52,655 bases of DNA from Dehalococcoidia bacterium. Its GTDB lineage: Bacteria; Chloroflexota; Dehalococcoidia; Lucifugimonadales; UBA3495. A program made the position numbers and the translations under genes. How positions within the stretch are numbered: the first letter of the stretch is position 1; each line of letters starts with the position of its first letter. The stretch is from assembly GCA_022825745.1 (NCBI GenBank), contig JAJDWF010000021.1, positions 1 to 52,655 on the forward strand. Direction: 5' to 3'. The notes beneath the pieces are model-generated. The model was not told where the DNA came from, searched no databases, and saw only the letters and a list, made by a program, of their open reading frames with translations. Of this stretch, positions 25,268 to 33,180 are shown in pieces.

Positions 25268-25305
25268 AGAAGGCCCCGACACCTAAACCAGCGCCGGGGC
25301 CTTCT
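25268..25305. terminator. hairpin between convergent genes
   Basis: AGAAGGCCCCG and CGGGGCCTTCT form a perfect 11-bp stem just past the gene ending at 25237 and just past the transposase stop. No T-run on either side, so a bidirectional terminator is likely but not certain. Confidence 0.55.
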
Positions 25306-25317
25306 ACCGTTACCGAG

Positions 25318-26391
25318 TTATTGAGACGGGCTGGGCGGCGGTGGCTTGGGGCGCACCCACCGCGATACCTTCCCCCTCATTTTGAATCCATCGTAGGTGA
25401 GCCGCTTCCCGGTCATACCATCCAGCACGGTCCCGATGGTCTTAAAGCCATTGCCCGGGCCGGCGTTGTGCCGGAAGCAGACTTCGGTGAGGTAGCGGTC
25501 CAGGTGCCACCAGGTAACGTGATGGAAGGTACCACGATAAGCGCCTTTGACCTCGGCCCATAAGCTCTCGATGCCGTTGGTTGTAACTTCGCCGTCCACG
25601 TACTGCCCAACCCGGTGATTTACCCATTCGTGTGGGTGCCCGAAGTCGGGGAGGGCTCTGTAGGCCCGGTGTCCATCCGAATAGACCGTCGCGCCATAAT
25701 GAACCCAGTAAAGCACCGCGCTCAGTAGTTCCTCGTCGCTGGGGTACAGCATCGGGAACGCCATAACTTTGCCCTCCGGTCCATTCTCCCTAATGCCGAA
25801 CACGGTAATGCGTCCCCTGGGCCATTCTTCGTGGAGCTTTTTATCGGCGTGCTTCCACCGTTCCTTACCGCCGATGTAGGTCTCGTCGATTTGAACGACG
25901 CCCTTCATCATCATGTCTTTTCGTTCCATCGCCTTACGGATGCGATGCTCCAGGAACCACGCCGCATCTTGCCCGATATCCAACATCTTGGAGAGTTGGA
26001 CCGAGCTTATGCCCTTGCGATCCGTGTGCATCAAGTGAATCGCCAGCAACCACTTGCGAAGCGGTATGTTGGTATCCTCCATGAGCGTGCCGGTGCGGAC
26101 GCTGAAGTAGCGTTTACAAACGCGGCATCGGTGGCTCATGGGCTGGTTGCCCTTGACCCGGTACACGGTTTCATCTTGCCCGCATCGCGGGCAGTAGGGC
26201 GTGCCATTCCAGAGACGTTCCTCAACGAAGGCTATAGCAGCTTCCTCGTTGGGGATCACCTCAAAGAATCGCTCAATGCCGATGATGTCTTGCTGTTCTT
26301 TTTTAGTGCGCTTTTTCTTTGGCGCTGGTTCCTCGTCATCCAGCAGGGGATCGTCGTAGAAATACTCGCCGTTACTCAAACGCCTTGACAT
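25318..26391 (-). CDS. IS1595/ISXO2-type DDE transposase
   Basis: A 357-residue protein. An N-terminal zinc ribbon (PYCPRCGQDETV ... HRCRVCKRYFSVRTGTL) is followed by the ISXO2-like catalytic domain: VVQIDETYIGG (first Asp), VYSDGHRAY (second Asp) and TTNGIESLWAEVKGAYRG (the N/E region), then HHVTWWHLDRYLTEVCFRHN. All catalytic positions look intact. ATG 26391 has AAGGAGG just upstream. The frame is open further back to 26733, where another AAGGAGG-TGA-ATG occurs, but that stretch overlaps a tRNA-like sequence and does not look like the family. It is the only transposase in the window and the best candidate mover of the 16.8-kb element. Confidence 0.92.
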   Translation of the reverse strand: MSRRLSNGEYFYDDPLLDDEEPAPKKKRTKKEQQDIIGIERFFEVIPNEEAAIAFVEERLWNGTPYCPRCGQDETVYRVKGNQPMSHRCRVCKRYFSVRTGTLMEDTNIPLRKWLLAIHLMHTDRKGISSVQLSKMLDIGQDAAWFLEHRIRKAMERKDMMMKGVVQIDETYIGGKERWKHADKKLHEEWPRGRITVFGIRENGPEGKVMAFPMLYPSDEELLSAVLYWVHYGATVYSDGHRAYRALPDFGHPHEWVNHRVGQYVDGEVTTNGIESLWAEVKGAYRGTFHHVTWWHLDRYLTEVCFRHNAGPGNGFKTIGTVLDGMTGKRLTYDGFKMRGKVSRWVRPKPPPPSPSQ

Positions 26392-26585
26392 CGTTCTTTC
26401 CTCCTTGACTGGCTTTTTTCCAACGGAGCGGCCGCGTTTGTCCCCTGTCAATGTATGTATCCATTCGGGAAGAGCAAACTGGTTCGCGGTACTTGCGCCC
26501 AAGATATGCCGCCGGATACCATGGAGGGGCAACGGCGGGGCGGGCGCAAGTAGCCCAAGCTTTCGAGCAACCGCTTCGTTTTTGT

Positions 26586-26662
26586 TGGTGGAGTTGGCGG
26601 GGTGCAAACCCACGCTTTCGGGGGAGGTAACCCGACGTCCTAGTTCGCTAGACGACCACTCC
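26586..26662 (-). tRNA. tRNA-like sequence, degenerate
   Basis: Seventy-seven bases that fold as a cloverleaf: acceptor GGAGTGG/CAACTCC (one mismatch) with encoded ACCA end, D arm GTCT...GGAC close to tRNA-Glu/Asp type, anticodon stem TCGGG/CCCGA with an 8-base loop, and T arm GTGGG/CCCGC. Departures from consensus: D-loop GG is GA, the T loop is TTTGCAC instead of TTC-type, and the anticodon loop is one base too long. It is probably a pseudo-tRNA or tRNA-like structure; no amino acid can be assigned safely. Confidence 0.4.
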
Positions 26663-26672
26663 ACTTTTGGGG

Positions 26673-26714
26673 AAGACCGGGGGAGCTTTCTAGGGCGTAA
26701 CCCCCGGTCTTTTT
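26673..26714 (+). terminator. rho-independent terminator-like hairpin on plus strand
   Basis: AAGACCGGGGG and CCCCCGGTCTT bracket a 17-base loop and are followed by a T-run. No plus-strand gene precedes it closely, so its purpose is unclear; it could block plus-strand transcription toward 27049. The rest of 26392-27048 holds the tRNA-like sequence and a very GC-rich patch (26760-26830); I see no gene there. Confidence 0.5.
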
Positions 26715-27048
26715 GTGTGCTTACCTCATTCACCTCCTTGCTGTATTACTAACGTAGCACCCCCGGACGCGCTCGTGTAGCGGGGTGGGCGGGCCACCCG
26801 AGCCACCCGGGCGGGGCGGGGGGAGCCTGCTCATTTATGCTCAAATTCGGATAATTTTGAAAATACGCCGAAAAAGTGAGTCAGCAATGAGAGGGTTAAT
26901 CGGCTTCGCTCCTGCGCTAGCCGCCGCCGACCCCGGAAATGCTTGCCAGCCTCTCCCGGCATAAACCCGTCGTGTTATTGACGACGACCCGCCAGCAGGG
27001 ATGGAATGGGTGGTACAAGGCAGATACCAGCAGAGGGATCAATGAGCC

Positions 27049-27336
27049 ATGAACCAGGGACACTACTACATCGGACAACACCGCATTGATTTCGGCGTCC
27101 TGATCTCGCCGCAAGCCATCACCGAAATTGAAGAGGTAGCGGCAGTCAACAACATCGTGCCACCGGACGGCTTGACCTGGTACGAATTGATCCGGGGATA
27201 CCACGCTTCCTACTGTCATTGCGATGTTCGGCGTCATCCCGATGGCACCTTCGCCATCGTGGAGATTTGCCAAGACCACTTTGAAGAATTGCAGGCCCTC
27301 GCCGACGAACGCGCCCGAGTCCTGTTAGGAGAATGA
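27049..27336 (+). CDS. hypothetical protein, 95 residues
   Basis: Begins MNQGHYYIGQHRIDFGVLIS, with a His/Cys cluster in the middle (RGYHASYCHCDVRRH) and an acidic helical end. AGAGGG lies upstream. Coupled to the following gene by a 4-base overlap. Family unknown. Confidence 0.6.
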   Translation: MNQGHYYIGQHRIDFGVLISPQAITEIEEVAAVNNIVPPDGLTWYELIRGYHASYCHCDVRRHPDGTFAIVEICQDHFEELQALADERARVLLGE

Positions 27337-27647
27337 CGGGCTGCATCCTGCCGGCAGACCAGCAATGCGGGGATCACGGCAATGATGCCATGCTGGAGGC
27401 CATGCGCGTCCACGTCGGCGATCACTGTCAACACCATTGGGCGAACAGCATCGCCGCGGGATACAACGACCTATGGGATGAACTGGAAAGCGAAGCAGAC
27501 CCCGGCCTGATCCTGCTCGGCAGACTCGTGGACGCGGTTTGCGAGCTTTGCGACGCGGTGCAGCGCGCGCACGTTAGACGGGTTAGGGCAGACGCGGAAC
27601 GCACCAGGGCAGAGCAGGAAGCGGGAGTGCAAGGGAAGTTGCTCTAA
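27333..27647 (+). CDS. hypothetical protein, 104 residues
   Basis: Starts at ATGA overlapping the previous stop. Cys/His-rich first third (DQQCGDHGNDAM ... HVGDHCQHHW) and a long helical C-terminus with a coiled-coil look (RRVRADAERTRAEQEAGVQG). Translational coupling to 27049 suggests the two products work together. Family unknown. Confidence 0.58.
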   Translation: MTGCILPADQQCGDHGNDAMLEAMRVHVGDHCQHHWANSIAAGYNDLWDELESEADPGLILLGRLVDAVCELCDAVQRAHVRRVRADAERTRAEQEAGVQGKLL

Positions 27648-27751
27648 AACCGTACAAAATCGGTACACAACTTTAACGGGTCGGCCCGCGCGCCATGCTA
27701 CTATGAGAAAGCGCACCCTAGACTTCAAACCGGTCGGCGCGCTCGGAGATC

Positions 27752-28291
27752 ATGGCCGTGTTGGATTGGTGGACATCTTCGACGGCGTCGGGCCGGATAT
27801 TTAAGGTTTCCGGTGGCGCTATGGTCGCATCCATGCTGATATTTGCCGTGGTGCGTCTGGCGTTTACCTATCCCGACCTATCATTGAGCGGGCCTAATCC
27901 GTCATCCGCATGGTTCACGGTGTTGTTCCTGATCATCGTGGTCATTGGCATAGTGCTCCCGGGCATTGCGATGTTTACCACCGGTGCCTACTGGATTCTG
28001 CTGATTCGTGAGACCAAATCCCAGCCTGTCCCGGTGCGATTTGCGATGACCATGGCCAAGTTAGCGGTTGGTGCCATTTATGGTTTTTATCTATTGATGG
28101 TTGCGATCATTATCGGGGAAGTCGTAGATGGCCCTGATGATGATTCATCCACGTTTTATATCATCCTGGTTCTAGTCTGCGCTCTGGCGAAGGTGGGGGA
28201 GCAAAGGCTCACGCAATGGATCAGCCGTCAAGAAGCTCTGCATCGGCGTTGGCACACCAGGCGCTTCCGCCGAATTCACCTACGCTCCTGA
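27752..28291 (+). CDS. polytopic membrane protein (hypothetical)
   Basis: A 179-residue protein with four membrane helices (about 24-40, 54-82, 104-125, 132-150) and a strongly basic, His/Arg-rich tail (HRRWHTRRFRRIHLRS). GGAG before the ATG. It shares one base with the next gene (TGATG), so expression is coupled. Confidence 0.6.
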   Translation: MAVLDWWTSSTASGRIFKVSGGAMVASMLIFAVVRLAFTYPDLSLSGPNPSSAWFTVLFLIIVVIGIVLPGIAMFTTGAYWILLIRETKSQPVPVRFAMTMAKLAVGAIYGFYLLMVAIIIGEVVDGPDDDSSTFYIILVLVCALAKVGEQRLTQWISRQEALHRRWHTRRFRRIHLRS

Positions 28292-28497
28292 TGAATACGT
28301 GGAATCGCATCGCGTTGAGCTTACTGATATTCGCCGCGGGTGCTTTCGCGGTGATAGGTTTCGGGGCGCTTGCGTTCGGGTGCCTGGACTCGCCCCATGC
28401 GCCAGTAAGCAAGTGCGTCAGGACAGTGCTGGGGCTCTGGATTTCGGCTATGTTTTGTGGTGTCGGAGCTTTCTACTTTGGCAGAAAATGGCAGTGA
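28291..28497 (+). CDS. small membrane protein, two helices (hypothetical)
   Basis: A 68-residue protein from MNTWNRIALSLLIF with two membrane helices (about 7-30 and 46-63). The ATG shares a base with the preceding stop. A longer frame from 28216 overlaps the coding region of the previous gene and is unlikely. Family unknown. Confidence 0.55.
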   Translation: MNTWNRIALSLLIFAAGAFAVIGFGALAFGCLDSPHAPVSKCVRTVLGLWISAMFCGVGAFYFGRKWQ

Positions 28498-28643
28498 TCC
28501 CGGTGTTTAATCTTGCCATTTGGGATTCTCGATGCCTACAATAAGCCTATAAAAATTAGCGGTCCGTCCAACGCTCCCAAAGCCACGAACGAACCGCTCC
28601 CAAAACCACAAGCTCCCTAGTCGGGAAAGGAGAGGCTGCTGCT

Positions 28644-28832
28644 ATGGCGCACCAACGGCGGACGCGTCAAACGCGAACCAGCGCACCGGTGAAAAAGGGA
28701 GCGCGGGGTGCGACCGAGCGGTCGATCCCTGCCCGCTATTCATCCTCTAATGCGCCCCGCAAGCACCGGCACTCCAAGCGTGTGATTCGGGGGTACTCTA
28801 AAATATCCCCGTCGAGGACTGTCAATAAATAA
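28644..28832 (+). CDS. small basic protein (hypothetical)
   Basis: A 62-residue frame, very rich in Arg, Lys, Ser and Thr with no acidic cluster, beginning MAHQRRTRQTRTSAP. AAGGAGAGG lies about nine bases upstream, the best support. It could be a nucleic-acid-binding peptide, or not a gene at all. Confidence 0.38.
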   Translation: MAHQRRTRQTRTSAPVKKGARGATERSIPARYSSSNAPRKHRHSKRVIRGYSKISPSRTVNK

Positions 28833-28874
28833 AACCAATGCTTGCGATATAGACGAATTCACTAGGGGACTCCG

Positions 28875-29183
28875 ATGTCATTCAACGGTTTCGTGTTCAA
28901 TTTTATCAACGATCTGAAGATTTCGTTCAATTTTGGCGGAGGAGGACGGAAGGGACGCCGACCATCGATTGAGCGCACGGCCCGCAGTTTCGTGGCTCTG
29001 GGATTGTTTGTTTGCATGATCCTGGTTGTGGCGGGGCTGACGCTTGTGGGTGCCACCGCAGGGATTGAAAGCGGACCCGATACGGTGCTCAACAAGGTGC
29101 AAAACGGCATCATCGGCGCTGGACTCATCCCGGGCATGTTCCTGTTCGTCGTGTACCTGTTCATGGACGGCGGGAAACGGTGA
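28875..29183 (+). CDS. small membrane protein (hypothetical)
   Basis: A 102-residue protein: aromatic/glycine N-terminus (FNGFVFNFINDL ... NFGGGGRKGRR) then two membrane helices (about 39-61 and 77-95). Family unknown; one of many small membrane proteins in the cargo. Confidence 0.55.
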   Translation: MSFNGFVFNFINDLKISFNFGGGGRKGRRPSIERTARSFVALGLFVCMILVVAGLTLVGATAGIESGPDTVLNKVQNGIIGAGLIPGMFLFVVYLFMDGGKR

Positions 29184-29222
29184 TCAGATACGCGCAGTAA
29201 GGCAGCAAGTCTGAGGTGCATT

Positions 29223-29513
29223 ATGACCATGATTAGGTTACATCGCGCTGACGCCATCGAGGCATCCACGATCTCGTACCCGTATCACTCGGAAGACAGC
29301 GAGGAGTTGATGCGCGAGCTTGACCAGGCCATAACTGATGCTGTGGAAACAGACACCCATGACTTCGTGGACGTTCGTAGCGAGGTCGCACGCACGGCTT
29401 ACGCGAGGCTACAGGGCTTTGCCCATAGTCAACAAGATGTAGGGCGTTGGTCACGATTCAAATGCGCGGCAGATCGCATTTATGGGGCGTTGCGCGAAGC
29501 CGGGATATACTGA
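29223..29513 (+). CDS. hypothetical protein, 96 residues
   Basis: Acidic, helical protein beginning MTMIRLHRADAIEASTISYP; RSEVARTAYARLQGFAHSQQ and CAADRIYGALREAGIY look like amphipathic helices. Soluble, no signal peptide. Possibly a small regulator or antitoxin-like protein, without firm evidence. Confidence 0.5.
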   Translation: MTMIRLHRADAIEASTISYPYHSEDSEELMRELDQAITDAVETDTHDFVDVRSEVARTAYARLQGFAHSQQDVGRWSRFKCAADRIYGALREAGIY

Positions 29514-29590
29514 AGATCGCCGAGTTTGCGGGTGCTTGACTGCGCCCGATGATGCGGGTTTAAAATTGGCGTTTTTTCTTGTTGTCAAGA

Positions 29591-29599
29591 TGGTATAAT
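29591..29599 (+). promoter_or_regulatory. extended -10 promoter (TGGTATAAT)
   Basis: TGGTATAAT at 29591-29599, about 80 bases before the HEPN-like gene, matching the extended -10 seen at 9987. A TTGACA follows at 29614, possibly a second start site. Confidence 0.45.
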
Positions 29600-29678
29600 A
29601 GCGCCAGTGGGGGTTGACACGCCGGCAACGTGACGGAATTTTTAAGTGCGTACGCAATTTCGCAATAAGGAGCGATTA

Positions 29679-30041
29679 ATGACTCTTCAAGTGATGAAAT
29701 GCCGGGCAGCTGGCGAGACGTTCATGGACCAGGCATTCACTGAATTATCTGCCGGCGACCTCCGGCAGGCGTCCGAAAAAGGATGGGGTGCCGCCGCTCA
29801 AATGGTCAAAGCTGTTGCTGAGCAACGTGGCTGGCGACACGGAAGCCACGAGGACCTCTTCGTAGCCAAAGATCGCATAGTTGATGAGATCAGGGATTCC
29901 GCCATTAGGAATCACTTCCTCGCCGCTGCTGCCCTGCATACGAATTTCTACGAGGGCTGGTTCACAGAAGCCGACGTGAGGGCGAATCTAGACGATGTGC
30001 AAAAGCTAGTCCGGCGGTTGCAACTCTTGCTGGATGACTGA
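29679..30041 (+). CDS. PaREP1/HEPN-like helical protein
   Basis: A 120-residue all-helical protein. ASEKGWGAAAQMVKAVAEQRG followed by GSHEDLF resembles the PaREP1/HEPN-type signature, and ALHTNFYEGWFTEADVRAN supplies the second helical half. HEPN proteins are often RNases or toxins in defence and toxin-antitoxin loci, but I do not see a clear RxxxxH active site. ATG 29679 is preceded by AAGGAG; the frame opens at 29646. Directly upstream of the P-loop ATPase gene. Confidence 0.6.
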   Translation: MTLQVMKCRAAGETFMDQAFTELSAGDLRQASEKGWGAAAQMVKAVAEQRGWRHGSHEDLFVAKDRIVDEIRDSAIRNHFLAAAALHTNFYEGWFTEADVRANLDDVQKLVRRLQLLLDD

Positions 30042-30093
30042 TCCTCAACATCGAAATGCGGATTCCAAACAACGATACAATTTCCTGAGTAAT

Positions 30094-30130
30094 CTAACCT
30101 AGCGGCAAGTTCACTTAGCAACTAGGTTAG
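30094..30130. promoter_or_regulatory. inverted repeat CTAACCTAG/CTAGGTTAG upstream of the ATPase gene
   Basis: Perfect 9-bp arms separated by 19 bases, 24 bases before the ATPase start, with a TACAAT -10-like box at 30075. The spacing suits a dimeric repressor operator. Confidence 0.5.
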
Positions 30131-30153
30131 TCCAAAACGAGGTAGTGGACCAA

Positions 30154-31818
30154 ATGACAAGGCAGAACACATCATCGCATCAGTTCAGATTCCTGTCTGG
30201 GATGACATTCGGAACGATCGCAGCAGAGCACGATTCCCTGTTATCCAACTGCTTCTTCCCAACAGCCTATTACCAGCGCGTTAGGGATATTAACGACGTT
30301 GGGTCAGGCTTAATCGGACGTGCTGGCAGTGGAAAAACCGCCATACTGGAGCGTCTTAAGCTAGACCACTTCCGCACGGTTACAATCGATCCGGAGGAAT
30401 TGGCGTTCCAATACTTGGGTGAGTCCGATTTAATTAGGGCACTTCGACAGTCCGGCGTTAATTTGGATTACTTCTACAAGCTCCTATGGAGGCACGTCTT
30501 TGTTGTTGAAATTCTCAAACACAGGTTCCCAGAAGACGCGCAGCAGACTGGCTTGATAAGTCAACTTATTGAGCGGATCAGTAAAAATGTGAGACCTGAC
30601 CGCGCACGGGATAGGGCTATCAAGTATTTAGATGATTGGGGAGCCACAGTCTTGCAGGAGCCCCACGAACGGATTGAAAATATACACAATACTCTAGAAG
30701 AAGACCTTAGGGTGAAACTCGAGGTCAGCGGACCTTGGTGGGATGTATTCGGGCTGAGCGGTTCAATTGAGAAAGGAACCAAGCGCCAGACTGAAACCGA
30801 GGCAAGGATACGGACAGCCCAAGAGATTGTAAGTTCGATCCAGGTACGGGACCTTAATGCCGTGATGGATTACCTAGGGACCGAGATCATCGATGACCCA
30901 CAAAACCCGTGCTTCGTGTTGATTGATGATTTGGATAAATTTTGGGTTGAAGAGCAGACTCTTTACGAACTCATAAGAGCGATGCTGTTAGAGATTGACG
31001 AATGGGCCAATGTCCCAAACGTGAAGATCATATATGCGTTAAGGGATAACGTATTGCATAAACTAGAGAGTGGTTTTCAATCGCGAGCTTATCAGCGCGA
31101 AAAATTGGCAGATCAACAGGTACGCCTCCGGTGGAGCCGTCGGGAATTGACGGAATTGATTGACAAGAGGCTCGCATGGTTGGCAGGACGTCCAGGAGAC
31201 ACAGGTGCGCCCCGGATCGCTTCTCTCTTGCCGAAGAGGTCAAGCAGAAGGCCATCGGGCTTGGAGTATGTTCTCGACAGAACATTGGACAGACCTCGTG
31301 ATGTAATCGACTTTCTGAATCGAGCAGCCCAGTTGGCTACAGGCAGAAACTTACTGTCGTGGGATATCCTGGAAAGAGCTGAGCAAGAGTACTCCAATTA
31401 CAGGCTCGTAGCGGTCTTCGACGAGTGGCACGAAAATTACTCCGGGTTAGATTTAGTAGCGACCAAAATGCTAAGAGGTAGAAGGCCACGCTTCAGCAAA
31501 TCCGATTGGGATGAGGATGCCTTACTGGACCTATTCACTGATGCTGGTGTCGCTGAGAGGCCGTGGCTCTTGGGGTTGTATGACACTTTTACTGAGATGT
31601 ACGAAGAAGACAATGCCAAAGGGATTCTCTATTTTACCGATTTGTTCACTTCTATTATGTATGAAGTCGGCCTTATTGGTATTAAGACCACCCCACGTGG
31701 GAGGGATTATTACGCACATATAGATCTCCCAACATTGAGGCTAGACCAGATTGACGGGGATGTCGAGATAATAGTTTCTCCAATGTTCCATGCGGCACTC
31801 CAAATACAGGTACGCTAG
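30154..31818 (+). CDS. Sll1717-like P-loop ATPase, putative defence protein
   Basis: A 554-residue protein. The opening FGTIAAEHDSLLSNCFF and Walker A GRAGSGKT at residues 55-62, with Walker B FVLIDDLDKFW near 252-261, match the P-loop ATPase group named after Sll1717. A sensor-like ALRDN and ERAQ-type helical C-terminal region follow; RTLDRPRDVIDFLNRAAQLA is typical of the lid. Such ATPases resemble KAP/STAND proteins and are common in defence and mobile regions; biochemical role unproven. ATG 30154 is chosen over GTG 30145, which overlaps the ribosome site. AT-richer than the core. Last gene before the right transposon end. Confidence 0.75.
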   Translation: MTRQNTSSHQFRFLSGMTFGTIAAEHDSLLSNCFFPTAYYQRVRDINDVGSGLIGRAGSGKTAILERLKLDHFRTVTIDPEELAFQYLGESDLIRALRQSGVNLDYFYKLLWRHVFVVEILKHRFPEDAQQTGLISQLIERISKNVRPDRARDRAIKYLDDWGATVLQEPHERIENIHNTLEEDLRVKLEVSGPWWDVFGLSGSIEKGTKRQTETEARIRTAQEIVSSIQVRDLNAVMDYLGTEIIDDPQNPCFVLIDDLDKFWVEEQTLYELIRAMLLEIDEWANVPNVKIIYALRDNVLHKLESGFQSRAYQREKLADQQVRLRWSRRELTELIDKRLAWLAGRPGDTGAPRIASLLPKRSSRRPSGLEYVLDRTLDRPRDVIDFLNRAAQLATGRNLLSWDILERAEQEYSNYRLVAVFDEWHENYSGLDLVATKMLRGRRPRFSKSDWDEDALLDLFTDAGVAERPWLLGLYDTFTEMYEEDNAKGILYFTDLFTSIMYEVGLIGIKTTPRGRDYYAHIDLPTLRLDQIDGDVEIIVSPMFHAALQIQVR

Positions 31819-31955
31819 TTTGATGGGGGTGTTTTGATATGCCAGACCCCACCGCCCCGGCGAGGTCGCTTTTTGCCTACTAAATCGCCCGCAATTGTGC
31901 CGTTTAGCGCGCCCGTGCTACCCTAGAGTATGACTTCTTTCTCTATACCTAGTGC

Positions 31956-31991
31956 GTTATTTAGGGGTATCTAGCGGGCCGGGTAGGCCCC
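31956..31991 (-). repeat. right terminal inverted repeat of transposon
   Basis: Thirty-six bases ending GGGTAGGCCCC on the plus strand, the inverted counterpart of 15204-15239 with two mismatches. Confidence 0.92.
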
Positions 31992-31999
31992 GTAGCGTA
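31992..31999. repeat. 8-bp target-site duplication, right
   Basis: GTAGCGTA directly outside the right inverted repeat, identical to 15196-15203. Confidence 0.9.
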
Positions 32000-32033
32000 T
32001 GGGGCGACGAATATTCCCCTCACAGGTACTATC

Positions 32034-33149
32034 ATGGCTTACGTACTAGACTTGTTCACTCCTGAAACATGGCGCACCTTCCGCGAGAACGGTGCTGGAG
32101 TAACCGGTTTCAGGCATCGTTACCGACGTGTTGCGGGAGACCGAGTTAATGTGGGGGACATCTTCATATGCTACTTGACGCGTCTATCCCGATGGTGCGG
32201 GGCACTTCGCGTGAAGTCTGCTATGTACCGAGACGATACCCCGATATTCGGTGACCCAGACCCTTATATCGTGCGGTTCGAGGTGGAACCCATCGTGATG
32301 TTCGAACCTGAATACGCTATCCCTATCACAGAGCAGGATGTTTGGAATAATCTATCGATAACAAATCAGCACGAAATTGGAAGAGGCGGCTGGACTGGTT
32401 TCTTCCGCAGTCCGTTGAACAACTTCGACGTCAGTGACGGAGAATTCCTTATAGAACTGCTTAGCGAACAGGAAAAGAACTTGGTACTCTACCAATTGAG
32501 TGATAAAGAGAAGCGGCATATCACAGGAGGAACCCAAGTTCGTTCCATCGACAGAGTGGTAGAGGTTGAGGTGCCGGATGATGACATTGACGACTCGCTC
32601 GACGGCACTCCATCCTCCGTTACATCTGGCAGCGAGTCTATTGAGATGCAAGCTACAGTGGCGCACATCGGCGCACAGATGGGATTTCGAATATGGGTAC
32701 CTAGGAATAACAAAACTCGAGTGCAGGAATATATTCCTGTTGCAATTCACGACGCTTTTTTGGAAGATCTACCCCTAAATTATGACGATATAACCTTAAG
32801 GACCATTGAGCAAATTGATGTTCTATGGCTCAAAGGACGATCTATGGCTCGAGCCTTCGAGATAGAGCACACAACAGCCATATACTCTGGCCTGCTGCGG
32901 ATGGCAGACTTACTGGCTTTACAACCAAATATGGATATTAGGCTACATATAGTAGCCCCAGATGATCGACGCGAACAGGTTATACGCGAAATAAAGAGGC
33001 CAGTATTCTCACTTCTCGAGCGAAGCCCACTGTACGAGCGTTGCTCATTTTTATCGTATTCGTCAATCGCATCGTTGCATGACACACCGCACCTGTCTCA
33101 TATGAGCGACACTATAATCTCCGAATATGAGGAGAGTTCCGAAGTTTAG
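32034..33149 (+). CDS. EVE-domain protein fused to a PD-(D/E)XK nuclease-like domain
   Basis: A 371-residue protein. Residues 1-150 resemble an EVE/PUA-type domain: MAYVLDLFTPETWRTF, RVNVGDIFICYLTRLSRWCGALRV; EVE domains read modified bases such as 5-methyl- or hydroxymethylcytosine. After an acidic linker the C-terminal half has IDVLWLKGRSMARAFEIEHT followed by IYSGLLRMADLLAL, giving D-x(n)-E-x-E of the restriction-nuclease fold (around residues 260-276). The layout suggests modification-dependent restriction. It lies outside the transposon (the right duplication ends 34 bases before the ATG) but inside the 229-bp repeats. Its original upstream DNA now sits at the left end of the transposon. 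Weak ribosome site. Confidence 0.75.
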   Translation: MAYVLDLFTPETWRTFRENGAGVTGFRHRYRRVAGDRVNVGDIFICYLTRLSRWCGALRVKSAMYRDDTPIFGDPDPYIVRFEVEPIVMFEPEYAIPITEQDVWNNLSITNQHEIGRGGWTGFFRSPLNNFDVSDGEFLIELLSEQEKNLVLYQLSDKEKRHITGGTQVRSIDRVVEVEVPDDDIDDSLDGTPSSVTSGSESIEMQATVAHIGAQMGFRIWVPRNNKTRVQEYIPVAIHDAFLEDLPLNYDDITLRTIEQIDVLWLKGRSMARAFEIEHTTAIYSGLLRMADLLALQPNMDIRLHIVAPDDRREQVIREIKRPVFSLLERSPLYERCSFLSYSSIASLHDTPHLSHMSDTIISEYEESSEV

Positions 33150-33180
33150 AATCCCGACTTGATAATCGCAACGGTCATAA

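Larger units (their letters stand above)
15204..31991. mobile_element. 16.8-kb IS1595-type transposon carrying about 25 cargo genes
   Basis: The ends are 36-bp inverted repeats (34/36) flanked by a perfect 8-bp direct duplication, which is what a cut-and-paste transposon leaves. Inside is one DDE transposase of the IS1595/ISXO2 type at 25318-26391; that family is known to duplicate 8 bp and to include members with passenger genes. The transposase is far from both ends (about 10 kb and 5.6 kb), and I see no second transposase, resolvase or integrase. Cargo genes show weaker codon bias and lower GC than the flanks and include secreted proteases, many small membrane proteins, a methyltransferase-like protein and a P-loop ATPase. 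That the transposase acts on these particular ends is an inference. Confidence 0.82.

Noticed and set aside
26392..26733. N-terminal extension of the transposase from an AAGGAGG-preceded ATG
   Set aside because: The added 114 residues do not look like the family and overlap the tRNA-like sequence; the internal ATG 26391 has its own strong ribosome site. A leader peptide cannot be excluded.
30154..33149. ATPase and EVE-nuclease genes as one defence operon
   Set aside because: The right inverted repeat and target duplication lie between them, so their adjacency was created by transposition.
15174..33180. Prophage or tRNA-integrated element
   Set aside because: No integrase, capsid, terminase or portal gene and no tRNA at either border; the borders are a protein-gene 3' end and transposon ends.
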